Shown piece by piece: positions 25,998 through 33,831 of a stretch of 64,000 nucleotides of DNA. This DNA comes from Verrucomicrobiales bacterium. Its GTDB lineage: Bacteria > Verrucomicrobiota > Verrucomicrobiia > Limisphaerales > J093. Each line of letters begins with the position of its first letter. Position 1 is the stretch's first letter. The notes under the pieces are model-generated. The model saw only the letters and a list, made by a program, of their open reading frames with translations. It searched no databases and had not been told where the DNA came from. A program made the translations under genes and the position numbers. The DNA is taken from the NCBI GenBank assembly GCA_024233305.1, contig JACKPV010000043.1, positions 6,670-70,669 of the forward strand, given 5' to 3'.

Positions 25998-27677
25998 CTA
26001 GGGCCCAGCGGCCGGGGCGGTGGATTCGAGTTCCTGCAGAGCCCGGCGTTGAAGGAGGTCGACGGCCTGCGGCGACAGACGGGCGGAATCGAGGAGATCC
26101 TGGGTTTCCCGGCGAAGGTCGTCGCGCGTGAGATCCATGCCGCGGTCCTGCAGGAACGATCCGCGAACCAGTTCGAGTTCGAGATAGGCGCGTCGGTAGA
26201 GCACCAGACTCTCGACCACCGCCACGCGGGCATCGGACAGTTTCTCCTCGGTTTCGAGCACCGTCCGGCTGTCCACCACGCCTTCGGCCAGCCGGTCCAG
26301 CTGGCTTTGGAGCAGGCTCTCGTGGAAGGTCGCCACGGACCCGTAGTTCCCGACGTTGTCCCGGTGCAACCGGAGCCGCCGCCGCGCGCTGTCGACGCCG
26401 TTGAACAACTGCGTCAACGCCTCGCGCACCCCCATGAGGGCCTTCTCCTCCGCCGCCTTCGCCGCGTAATACTCATGCCGTTGCCGCACGCCGCCGGCGA
26501 TCGGAATGCGCAGCTCGACGCCCACTGACCAAGCGGCATAGCTGGCGTCGTCGATGTCCGCGAACGAATCCCCGGGGGTCTGGCCCAGTCCGTTGAGACC
26601 GTAGCCGGTCCGGAGGTTGAGTTCGGGCAACCGCTGGTTGCGGGCGTAGTTGACGCGGATGCCTTCGCGGGCGAGTTCGAGTTCGCGCGCCCGGTAGTCT
26701 GGGTTCAGGGTTCGCGCGGCCGTGTAGTTGTCCAGCGGAGTGCGGTTGTCCTCGATCAGTTCCGGAGCATCGGCGGCCTCCGGGAGCGCGGCCTGGTTGC
26801 CCCACACCCCGCCCAGCGCGCTGCGCAGGCGGACCGCTGTCTCGCTGACCCGCTGTCGCGCGTCGTTGAAACGCGCCTTGCGCAACGCCACCCCCGCGTC
26901 GGCCTGCAGCACTTCGAGTTGCGACGAGTTGCCGACCTCGAACCGCGCCTGGTTGTCCTGACGCAGCTTCTCGCCAAGCCCGAGCGATTCCCGCGCGATC
27001 CGGTCGCGTTCCTGCGCAAGGTACAGATCCCAGTAGGCGGCCTCGGCCTCCGCCACGGTCAGCATCAACTGTCGCCGGTACTGCTGGAAGGCGATCTCCG
27101 AAGCCATCGCAGCCAGCCGCAACCGGGCGAGGGTGGGGCCGGTGCCGAAGTTCCGCAACAACGGCTGGACCAGCGAGGCCCCGAGGAACGTCTCGTACTC
27201 AGGCCCCTTGCCCTGCTGTACGCTGTTGATCAGCTCGCGAAAGGTAAGCCCGGTCTGCAGCTTCGTGCCGATGGGGGAAAGGAACTCGAGGCCGCCGCTG
27301 TAAAGCGTGTTGCGTTCGGTGAAAACCGGAGTCGCGTAAAAGCCGAGGTTCGCCTGCTGCTGCGCGTTGTTCGGACGCTGATTGTCGACCCGCTCGACCG
27401 ACCCGACCACCTGGGGCTCGTAGAGGCCCGCCTCGGCGGCGGCCAGGCGCCGATCGACCTCCGCCTGCAGCATCGCCATCTGGACGGTCTCGCTGTTCTG
27501 CCGGACCAACGATCGCAAAACGCCCAGGCGAAGCGGCTCGGTCTTCTCCGCCTGCAAGGGCGCGTCCGCGGCCACGCCCGACAACCGGACCGCCGCCATT
27601 ACGACCGGAATGAGAACCGCCCGGCGGGCGACCGCGGATTTCGCCGGAGACCGATTTTCCAAGGGCTTTGAACGCAT
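25998..27677 (-). CDS. TolC-family outer membrane efflux protein
   Basis: 559 aa with a signal sequence (AVLIPVVMAAVRLSGVAADA). It has the two-fold repeated long helical hairpins of outer membrane efflux proteins: QYRRQLMLTVAEAEAAYWDLYLAQE, then NPDYRARELELAREGIRVNYARNQRLPELNLRTGYG, and VGVELRIPIAGG before the second hairpin. It should form the outer-membrane duct for the operon that follows. The ATG at 27677 was chosen; an in-frame GTG at 27689 lies only 3 bp after an AGGAGG ribosome-binding site. The next gene starts 42 bp downstream. Confidence 0.88.
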   Translation of the reverse strand: MRSKPLENRSPAKSAVARRAVLIPVVMAAVRLSGVAADAPLQAEKTEPLRLGVLRSLVRQNSETVQMAMLQAEVDRRLAAAEAGLYEPQVVGSVERVDNQRPNNAQQQANLGFYATPVFTERNTLYSGGLEFLSPIGTKLQTGLTFRELINSVQQGKGPEYETFLGASLVQPLLRNFGTGPTLARLRLAAMASEIAFQQYRRQLMLTVAEAEAAYWDLYLAQERDRIARESLGLGEKLRQDNQARFEVGNSSQLEVLQADAGVALRKARFNDARQRVSETAVRLRSALGGVWGNQAALPEAADAPELIEDNRTPLDNYTAARTLNPDYRARELELAREGIRVNYARNQRLPELNLRTGYGLNGLGQTPGDSFADIDDASYAAWSVGVELRIPIAGGVRQRHEYYAAKAAEEKALMGVREALTQLFNGVDSARRRLRLHRDNVGNYGSVATFHESLLQSQLDRLAEGVVDSRTVLETEEKLSDARVAVVESLVLYRRAYLELELVRGSFLQDRGMDLTRDDLRRETQDLLDSARLSPQAVDLLQRRALQELESTAPAAGP

Positions 27678-28027
27678 GCGCTGTTGCACTTGCCTCCTGG
27701 CCGCTGCCAGCGCCGCCCGGATCAATGCAGGGGCTCTCTTTGGAGGTTCGGGCCCGGCTTGGCAAGCGATATTTGAACCCGGCGCGACCGGCGGGCGACC
27801 GCCGGACGACGTCTGTGGCAGCCCGCTCGCCGGTTGGCAAAGGTTCAGCAGACATGATGAGGCGGATAAACTCATCTGCATGGCGCGGTACGCCCGACCG
27901 GTCCTCTGCGGAATCCTGCCTCCGCGGCAGACGCGAGCGGCGTCGGGCCGGCGGAGCCAGCGGGGCAGACGCGTGGAGGCGAGAATTTTGCGTGGCCTTG
28001 AGCCGTCCGGCGCGGTATGTTCGCGCC
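27678..28027. other. Divergent intergenic region (350 bp), no gene seen
   Basis: This region separates the minus-strand TolC operon from the plus-strand CvpA-like gene and must hold the promoters of both. An AGGAGG lies on the minus strand ~10 bp before the TolC start region. GATGAG, 9 bp, CTCATC at 27856-27876 is a short inverted repeat that could be an operator. A -10-like TATGTT at 28016-28021 precedes the CvpA-like gene. No convincing short peptide gene was found. Confidence 0.5.
28016..28021 (+). promoter_or_regulatory. -10-like box directly before the CvpA-like gene
   Basis: TATGTT is followed by 6 bp and the ATG at 28028, so a transcript from it would be leaderless. No good -35 box is present at 16-18 bp (best is TGGCCT), so confidence is limited. 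Confidence 0.3.
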
Positions 28028-29401
28028 ATGCTGATTTGGACAACGGCCATCGTGGTCATCGCCTTGTTGGGCGTATCGAGCTACTACAAGGGCGCCATTC
28101 GCTCGATGGTTTCCCTGATCGGTCTCTTCGTGGCGATCGCCCTTGCCCTGCCCCTGGCGCCGCACCTGCGCCCGTTGGTGCCGAAGCTCGGCCTGGTGCA
28201 TCCGGTCTGGCCCTACGTCGTCCCGCCGGTGATCGTGTTCGTCGTGATCGCCTTGATCTTCGTCGGCATCGGCTTCCTGGTGCATCACAAGGTGGCGATG
28301 CATTACAAGTACGCCACGGACGACTACACCCGGGTGCGCTGGGAGCGGTTGAACCGCAAGCTGGGTCTCTGCGTGGGCATCCTTGCGGGCGGGATCTACA
28401 CGGTGCTCATCGGCCTCGGTGTTTATATTTTCGGCTACCCCGCCGTGCAGGTGACCAATGACACCAGCCCCCAGGGCCAGCGCATGCTGAGCCAAGCACG
28501 ACAGCAACTGACGACCACGGGCCTGGACAAGTCCGTCTCGGCCCTCGACCCAATGCCGGACAACTACTACCTGATCTCCGATCTGGTGGGGCTGGTCTAC
28601 AACAACAACTCGCTGCATGAGCGCCTGGCCAATTACCCGGCCTTCCTCGAGTTCGGCGAACGGCAGGAATTCAAGGACATTGTGACCGACACCGAGATCA
28701 TGGGCGGTCTGCAAACCCAGGCGCCCGTCATTCCCATCGCCAACAACCCGAAAATCCTCGGTCTGATCGAGAACGCCGAGATCATGGACAAACTCCGCCA
28801 GATCGATCTCAAGGACCTCTATCGTTATCTGGAAACCGGCAATTCCGCCAAGTTTCAGGAGGAACCGATCCTCGGTCGCTGGCGGATCAACGTCGCCGAC
28901 ACCTACATCCTGGCCCGCCGGCAGAATCCCGACATGACCTCGAAGCAGATGGCCGCCATCAAAACGCTGCTCGCGGTCTGGCTGCGGGGTTACACCTTGA
29001 TGGCCACTCCGGAGAAGAACGTCTACCGCAAGCTGGAACTAGGCCGCGAAGCAAGGGCCTTCGTGGACGCCGCGCGCGCTGCGCGGGAGGCGGCCCGGAC
29101 AGCCGCCCAGAACAACCCTTACGGGGATGCTTCCTATGCTCAGCGTTACGGTCTCGCCCCGGGCTACGGTCAGGAACAACCCGACGAATCCCAGTCGCGC
29201 GGAGACAGCATCGCCGACCTCACCGGCATCCCGCAGCTCGAGATGGGCGAGGGGACCTGGGAACGTCGCGGCCGCGACTATCGCCTGACTTTCAAGACAG
29301 GCAACAGCACGCAGCGCGGGTCGGCGACCATTGACGAGGACACGCTCAAGCTCGACCTCGGTGGCATGACCTACGTCTTCCTCCGCACCATGCTCCAATA
29401 G
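28028..29401 (+). CDS. CvpA-like multi-spanning membrane protein with soluble C-terminal domain
   Basis: 457 aa. The first ~140 residues contain four hydrophobic helices in the order typical of CvpA/colicin V production proteins (MLIWTTAIVVIALLGVSSYYKGAIRSMV at the start, later VLIGLGVYIFGYPAVQ). The remaining ~300 residues are soluble and unassigned, ending with a beta-rich stretch (GTWERRGRDYRLTFKTGN). CvpA proteins affect envelope integrity and secretion, but the role here is unknown. The ATG at 28028 is chosen because the first helix begins there; the open frame upstream is unlike protein. It is divergent from the TolC operon. Confidence 0.6.
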   Translation: MLIWTTAIVVIALLGVSSYYKGAIRSMVSLIGLFVAIALALPLAPHLRPLVPKLGLVHPVWPYVVPPVIVFVVIALIFVGIGFLVHHKVAMHYKYATDDYTRVRWERLNRKLGLCVGILAGGIYTVLIGLGVYIFGYPAVQVTNDTSPQGQRMLSQARQQLTTTGLDKSVSALDPMPDNYYLISDLVGLVYNNNSLHERLANYPAFLEFGERQEFKDIVTDTEIMGGLQTQAPVIPIANNPKILGLIENAEIMDKLRQIDLKDLYRYLETGNSAKFQEEPILGRWRINVADTYILARRQNPDMTSKQMAAIKTLLAVWLRGYTLMATPEKNVYRKLELGREARAFVDAARAAREAARTAAQNNPYGDASYAQRYGLAPGYGQEQPDESQSRGDSIADLTGIPQLEMGEGTWERRGRDYRLTFKTGNSTQRGSATIDEDTLKLDLGGMTYVFLRTMLQ

Positions 29402-29441
29402 CCCGCCGGGCGTCCTCCCACGTTTCCGCCAACTCGACCAT

Positions 29442-29460
29442 GGGACCGGCTCTCGGTCCC
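29442..29460 (+). terminator. GC-rich hairpin after the CvpA-like gene
   Basis: GGGACCG, a 5-nt loop, then CGGTCCC forms a perfect 7-bp stem 40 bp after the stop codon. No T-run follows, so it may be a terminator helped by Rho or only an RNA-stabilising stem. Confidence 0.35.
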
Positions 29461-29654
29461 GTCAGCGGCACCGCATTCTCGGCCGTACAGAGCACCAGAT
29501 CTCGGCGGAAATCAGGAAGATAGCCTTCGGTAGATCAGGCGCAGGTCGGCCCCGGAAAAGGCGCCGGGTTCTCTCTCGCCCCGGAGAACGCACAGTCACG
29601 TTCTTCCCAAAGCGGCGCGCACAGAGTGACGCGCCCTACCCGGCCCGGGTGGGT

Positions 29655-30200
29655 TCAGGGGGCGGTCTGCCGGTGAAGGGTCGTCACCCGGGCGGCATTC
29701 GAGAGCCCGCTGAACGCGGGGACCGATTCATAGGCGGCCCGATCGATCTGGAGGCGGAACCCAGGCTGGAAGAGCCCCGCCGGCGGCGGTTGATACCCGC
29801 GGGCCCGGAGACTCGGGGAGGCGTTGGTGTCGGCAACATACGGATTGGCCTCGGCCAGGAGTCCGGCACCGACCTCCGCCTTGGTCGACGGCAGAACGGA
29901 ACCGGCCAGGGTCGCCGGGCCGGCTCCGTTTGACGGGGACTGCTCGGCGGAGGGCAGCGTGAAGAAGTACACCCCGCCGGCGGCGATCAGGGCCGCGCCA
30001 GCCAGCGCCGGCTTGAGGTCCCATTCGAGACAAAGCCGGCGCCACCACGCGGTCAGCGATGGTCGCGGCCGGCATTCCCGTTCGATCCGCAGCCGGATTT
30101 GCCGCGGCAACTGCTCGAAGAACCCGGGCGGCGGGCATTCGTAACGCTTCAGGGAAAGAAGCCGGCGAAGTCGATCCTCGTGATCCGGGGGCTGGAGCAT
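29655..30200 (-). CDS. Probable anti-sigma factor (single-pass membrane protein)
   Basis: 181 aa. Residues 1-60 are charged and helical (HEDRLRRLLSLKRYECPPPGFFEQ), one membrane helix lies at ~63-82 (LKPALAGAALIAAGGVYFFTL), and the ~100-residue outer part is Pro/Ser/Ala-rich with no known fold. It starts 1 bp after the ECF sigma gene. Position, size and topology fit an anti-sigma factor, although no zinc-binding anti-sigma motif is present. No protease site can be assigned from the sequence. Confidence 0.6.
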   Translation of the reverse strand: MLQPPDHEDRLRRLLSLKRYECPPPGFFEQLPRQIRLRIERECRPRPSLTAWWRRLCLEWDLKPALAGAALIAAGGVYFFTLPSAEQSPSNGAGPATLAGSVLPSTKAEVGAGLLAEANPYVADTNASPSLRARGYQPPPAGLFQPGFRLQIDRAAYESVPAFSGLSNAARVTTLHRQTAP

Positions 30201-30201
30201 G

Positions 30202-30822
30202 CTATTTCAGGTAATCCGCCAGGTGGGCCTGCAATTGCTGGCGGGCATAGAACAGACGGGATCTCACGGTGCCCACGTTGCAGCCGGTGAGACGCGCGAT
30301 CTCCTCGTGGGGCAGGCCTTGTATGTCGTGGAGCGTGACCACCATTCTATGCTCTTCCGACAGCTTCTGCAGGGCTTCGTTCAATCTTGTCTGGAGTTCC
30401 GAAAGCCCGGCCTCGCGGAAGGGGGTTTGCTCGGAAAGCAACTCGACCAGCTCGGGGTCCTGCTCCGCGTGGTGGTCGAGATCGTTCAAGCTCAGGTGAT
30501 GCCGGTTGCGGCGTCGCTTGAGCAGATTGATCGCCTTGTTCACCGCGATCCGGTAAAGCCAGGTGAAGAAGCTGGAATCCCCTTTGAAGGTCTTGAGCGC
30601 CCGGTATCCCTTGACGAAGGTCTCCTGGGTCAGATCGGCGGCGTCCTCGTGGTTGGACGTCATGTGGTAGAGCGTGGCGTAAATGCGCTCCTGATGCCGC
30701 CGCACCAGCGCATCGTAGGCCTCCAGATTCCCGCGCCGCGCGCTGTCGACCAGGGCGCGCTCTTCCTCGCCCCCTCCCGCACGATGGGACCGCACCTGGT
30801 CCTCCTGCAGCTTGGTCGTCAT
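30202..30822 (-). CDS. ECF-type RNA polymerase sigma factor (RpoE-like)
   Basis: 206 aa. Region 2 is clear (YDALVRRHQERIYATLYHMT, DAADLTQETFVKGYRALKTF, SSFFTWLYRIAVNKAINLLKRR), followed by an acidic linker and region 4 (HRMVVTLHDIQGLPHEEIARLTGCNVGTVRSRLFYARQQL). It is translated in a chain: its ATG overlaps the stop of the polyprenyl synthase gene (ATGA), and the anti-sigma gene starts 1 bp after it. The linkage to isoprenoid chain synthesis suggests an envelope-related regulon. Confidence 0.9.
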   Translation of the reverse strand: MTTKLQEDQVRSHRAGGGEEERALVDSARRGNLEAYDALVRRHQERIYATLYHMTSNHEDAADLTQETFVKGYRALKTFKGDSSFFTWLYRIAVNKAINLLKRRRNRHHLSLNDLDHHAEQDPELVELLSEQTPFREAGLSELQTRLNEALQKLSEEHRMVVTLHDIQGLPHEEIARLTGCNVGTVRSRLFYARQQLQAHLADYLK

Positions 30823-31883
30823 CCAACGAGCTGTTCGTTCGCCGTCAGCGCCCGGGCGTTGTCCGCCAGGCAGGCAGCGGCCCGGTCAAGGGCGTCGCGC
30901 GCCGCACTGGCGGGAAGCCCCTGCAGGCGCGTCCGGGCTTCCTGACACATCCCGCTCACCGCCCGCCCGGCTTCCGCCACCGCGTCATAACGCTGCAGCA
31001 CGGTAAGCAGCAGGCCCAGATTCGAGGGGCGCCAATCGGCCAGGAGTTCCCGCAGCACCTTCGCCTCGGCAGCCCCGGCACGCTCCAGGGCGACGATGAC
31101 CGGCAGGGTGGGCTTGCCATTGAGCAGATCCGTCCCCAATGACTTGCCCGCCTTGGACTGGCTGCCGATCAGGTCCAGGCAATCGTCGTAAACCTGATAG
31201 GCCGTTCCGAGCGTCATGCCGTAATCCGCGAGGATCGCCTCCGTTGCGGGCGCCGCCCCGGTCAAATGCGCCCCCAGACCACACGACAACGCGAAGAGTT
31301 CCGCGGTCTTCATTCGCAGGATGCGCAGGTAGCCGCTCCGCGTCAGCTCGAACTGGCAGCGCCGTTCGGTCTGGATGATCTCACCGCTGCACACGACCTT
31401 GGTCGCCTGCGCCACCCGCCGGCAGACTTCGGTGGTGGGGAATGACGCCGCCAGCGTCAGGGCGTGCGCAAAAAGGCAGTCGCCCAGCAGGATGGCCGTC
31501 GAGTTGCCGCAGTGATGGGCCAGGGTCGGACGTTGCCGGCGAATCTCGGCGTCATCCATGACGTCGTCATGCACGAGGGTGGCCAGATGGACCATCTCGA
31601 TGATCGCCGCCACCGTGATGTGGGCGTCGCGCACCCCGCCCGCGGCCTCGGCGCTCAACCCCACCAGCGCCGGTCGCAACTGCTTCCCCTGGTTCGCCAG
31701 CGCATATCGGGCGTAATCGACCAACTCGGGCTCGAAATCCTCGACCTGCTCCTCGAGCCGCTGCCGCACAGCCGCCAGGAAGGGACGCACCAACCCGATG
31801 ACATCCTCCCATTCGAGCGGGGAATCAACCGGTTGGGCGACCCCGTCAACATCCGCGGTCACCTTTGCATGCGCTGCCAGCAT
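30819..31883 (-). CDS. Polyprenyl (octaprenyl-type) diphosphate synthase
   Basis: 354 aa, trans-isoprenyl diphosphate synthase family. It carries the first Asp-rich motif in VHDDVMDDAEIRRQRPT, preceded by GKQLRP, and the second as YQVYDDCLDLIGS, with GKSLGTDLLNGKPTLP. It extends farnesyl-PP with IPP to a long-chain product used for quinones or as a lipid carrier; the chain length cannot be read from sequence alone. The ATG at 31883 lies 8 bp after a good -10 box, so the mRNA is probably leaderless. The sigma and anti-sigma genes follow in the same transcript. Confidence 0.87.
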   Translation of the reverse strand: MLAAHAKVTADVDGVAQPVDSPLEWEDVIGLVRPFLAAVRQRLEEQVEDFEPELVDYARYALANQGKQLRPALVGLSAEAAGGVRDAHITVAAIIEMVHLATLVHDDVMDDAEIRRQRPTLAHHCGNSTAILLGDCLFAHALTLAASFPTTEVCRRVAQATKVVCSGEIIQTERRCQFELTRSGYLRILRMKTAELFALSCGLGAHLTGAAPATEAILADYGMTLGTAYQVYDDCLDLIGSQSKAGKSLGTDLLNGKPTLPVIVALERAGAAEAKVLRELLADWRPSNLGLLLTVLQRYDAVAEAGRAVSGMCQEARTRLQGLPASAARDALDRAAACLADNARALTANEQLVG

Positions 31884-31891
31884 GGCAGGCC

Positions 31892-31920
31892 AATCTAGGT
31901 TTCGGCTTCCGGCAAGTCAA
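31892..31920 (-). promoter_or_regulatory. Strong sigma-70-like promoter for the polyprenyl synthase/sigma/anti-sigma operon
   Basis: On the minus strand TTGACT (31915-31920) is followed by exactly 17 bp and TAGATT (31892-31897). The start codon ATG is 8 bp farther on, so the predicted transcript begins 0-3 nt before it. Confidence 0.6.
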
Positions 31921-32174
31921 ACCGTTAACCAGACTTCACGGCGTCGCCCGAGGCCCCCGCCAATCCCCGTGCGCGTGCTCGCAAGTGACTGGGAATCAGG
32001 AGGCGGATCGATAGCCCCGAGACGCCCGACGCGACGGTGAATCGGGGCGGGCGCCGACCCCGGCCGGGACCGGCGGCCACCCACGATCCGCGGTGGCCGC
32101 TTCCCCATCGCCCGGCCGCTGTCGGGCAGAATCCCTTTGACGCGGGTGGCGGGCGGGCGGTCATCATCGGGGGC

Positions 32175-33719
32175 ATGAGTTTCGGGGGCGACTTCTGCCG
32201 CTGGCTTGCCGTCATCGCTTTGGCGGTGGGCGATGCCCTTGGCGCCGCCGCTCCCATTCGACGGGAAGCCGTCCGGACGTTGCCCCCGGAAGATCCCGCG
32301 CGGCGCGAATGGCGGCTTGCCGAGGTCGCGCGCCGACGGCTCGGCCCGGCGGTGATCGTTCACCGGGGCGCAACGGCCTTCGCCCCGGAAAACACCCTGC
32401 ACGCCTGCGCCTACGCCATGGATTACGGCGCGGACGGCGTCGAGACCGACCTGCGGCGCGCCGCCGACGGCACGCTGGTCTTGTTCCACGACGAGACCGT
32501 CGAACGGTTGCTCATGGGGTTCGGTCGCGTGCGGGACTACGACCTCCCTGGACTGCTGGCGCTCGAACCGGTCCGCTGGCGCGGCCGTCCCCAGGGAGGC
32601 GCCGTCGCCACTTTTGCCGACCTGCTCCACTTGGTTCGCGAACGCGCGATGCTCCTGCATCTGGATCTGAAGGAACCGGGTCTCGAGGCCGAGGTGGCCG
32701 GGCAGTTGGCCGACGCGGACGTGTGGGCCCACGTGGTAAGCATCAACGAGGCCCACGCGGCGACGTTGCGCCAGGACCCCCGGTTCGAGCCATTGCGCTA
32801 CAAGGCGCCCGGGCTCCAGGCCGACCGGCTGGATGTGGATCCCGCCGCGGTGCGCGCCGCGTTGGCGGCCGACGGCGACATGATCCTGGTGGACGATCCC
32901 CGCGTCGCGACCCACGTGCTCGCCCGCCCCGCGCATGCGCCGGAGCGCTTCACCATCGAGTATCGGCTGGTGCTTCCGTTGCCGGATGTACAAGCGGGCG
33001 CGGCCACCACCGGGGTTCCGGCGATGGTGCGACGCTTGCAGGGCGCCTACGGACCGCTTCGTGGGGACGCCTTTCTCCCGTTGTTGGCAGGTGGCATGGG
33101 CGATCCCAACCAGGTGGAAAGCGCACCCCCGACTGCGGCCATGATCCGGCGGGCATGGGCTGCCATGGAGTGCGGACGGCAGACCGTGGACACGCGGGCG
33201 ATCCGCCGCGCTCTCGAACGCATCGTGGCCCGGCCGACCTTCGCAGAAGACCCGTCCTTGCACGCCCTGGACGCGTTGATCGCGGCCCGGGCGCTGGGGC
33301 AACTGGGCGCCACCGGGTCCGCGGACAACCTGATCGAGGCTTGGTTGCGATACGACGGCCGGTCCGGGCCCGACACCCCCCCCGCCGACCTGTGGCGGCG
33401 ATGGCGCGAGCGGATGACCATCCTTCCCGCGCTCGGCGAAATGCCGTGTCGGACGGCCCGCCGGTTTCTGTGGCGGTATGTTGTCCTGCCGCCCGAGGTG
33501 GCGGCGCGATTCGGCCCGCTCGAGTACGCCGACGCCACACGCTCGCTCCTGGCCCAGGTGCTGATGTGGGATGAAATCGCCGAGCTCGTCCGCAGTCCGA
33601 TTCCCGCGGTGCGCGGCACGGCCATTCTTGAATGCCTGGATCATCCCACGGAGGATCGCCGCCGAGCCCTGCAAGCGGGCGCGCCCTGGGCGCTGCAATT
33701 GCCGTCCGCCCGGCCTTGA
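32175..33719 (+). CDS. Glycerophosphodiester phosphodiesterase family protein with C-terminal extension
   Basis: 514 aa with a signal-like N-terminus (WLAVIALAVGDALGAAA), so probably exported. The GDPD barrel begins at ~58: IVHRGATAFAPENTLHACAYAMDYGADGVETDLRRAADGTLVLFHD contains the catalytic His pair and the metal-binding Glu/Asp residues. It would hydrolyse glycerophosphodiesters to glycerol-3-phosphate. The last ~200 residues have no GDPD features and look like helical repeats (for example TRAIRRALERIVARP). The start at 32175 places the signal first; the frame is open farther upstream without it. It is divergent from the polyprenyl synthase gene. Confidence 0.8.
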   Translation: MSFGGDFCRWLAVIALAVGDALGAAAPIRREAVRTLPPEDPARREWRLAEVARRRLGPAVIVHRGATAFAPENTLHACAYAMDYGADGVETDLRRAADGTLVLFHDETVERLLMGFGRVRDYDLPGLLALEPVRWRGRPQGGAVATFADLLHLVRERAMLLHLDLKEPGLEAEVAGQLADADVWAHVVSINEAHAATLRQDPRFEPLRYKAPGLQADRLDVDPAAVRAALAADGDMILVDDPRVATHVLARPAHAPERFTIEYRLVLPLPDVQAGAATTGVPAMVRRLQGAYGPLRGDAFLPLLAGGMGDPNQVESAPPTAAMIRRAWAAMECGRQTVDTRAIRRALERIVARPTFAEDPSLHALDALIAARALGQLGATGSADNLIEAWLRYDGRSGPDTPPADLWRRWRERMTILPALGEMPCRTARRFLWRYVVLPPEVAARFGPLEYADATRSLLAQVLMWDEIAELVRSPIPAVRGTAILECLDHPTEDRRRALQAGAPWALQLPSARP

Positions 33720-33831
33720 CGCGCTGCCGGCTGCCGTCACGCGCCGGTTCCCGCGGGAGCGAATCGCGCTCGCTTCAGGACGGTTTCAGAATCTATGTTG
33801 ACCGGCATTGCGACGGGCAGACTTTGATCTC

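Noticed and set aside
23286..26528. A 1080-codon plus-strand open frame across the HlyD genes
   Set aside because: It is a shadow of the minus-strand operon; the translation has no recognisable domain, while the minus-strand genes have clear ones.
27856..27876. GATGAG-9-CTCATC inverted repeat as an operator for the TolC operon
   Set aside because: Only 6 bp per arm and no known regulator gene beside it; kept as a note in the intergenic entry.
29615..29635. GCGCGCAC...GTGACGCGCC imperfect palindrome in the gap before the anti-sigma gene
   Set aside because: The arms are imperfect and GC-only; without a genome-wide copy count it cannot be told from chance.
32137..32166. TTGACG with TCATCA as a promoter for the GDPD gene
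   Set aside because: The -35 is good but the -10 position has almost no match to consensus.
33794..33799. TATGTT as a promoter for lpdA
   Set aside because: There is no matching -35 box at 16-18 bp and the distance to the chosen ATG is 32 bp; it is only suggestive.
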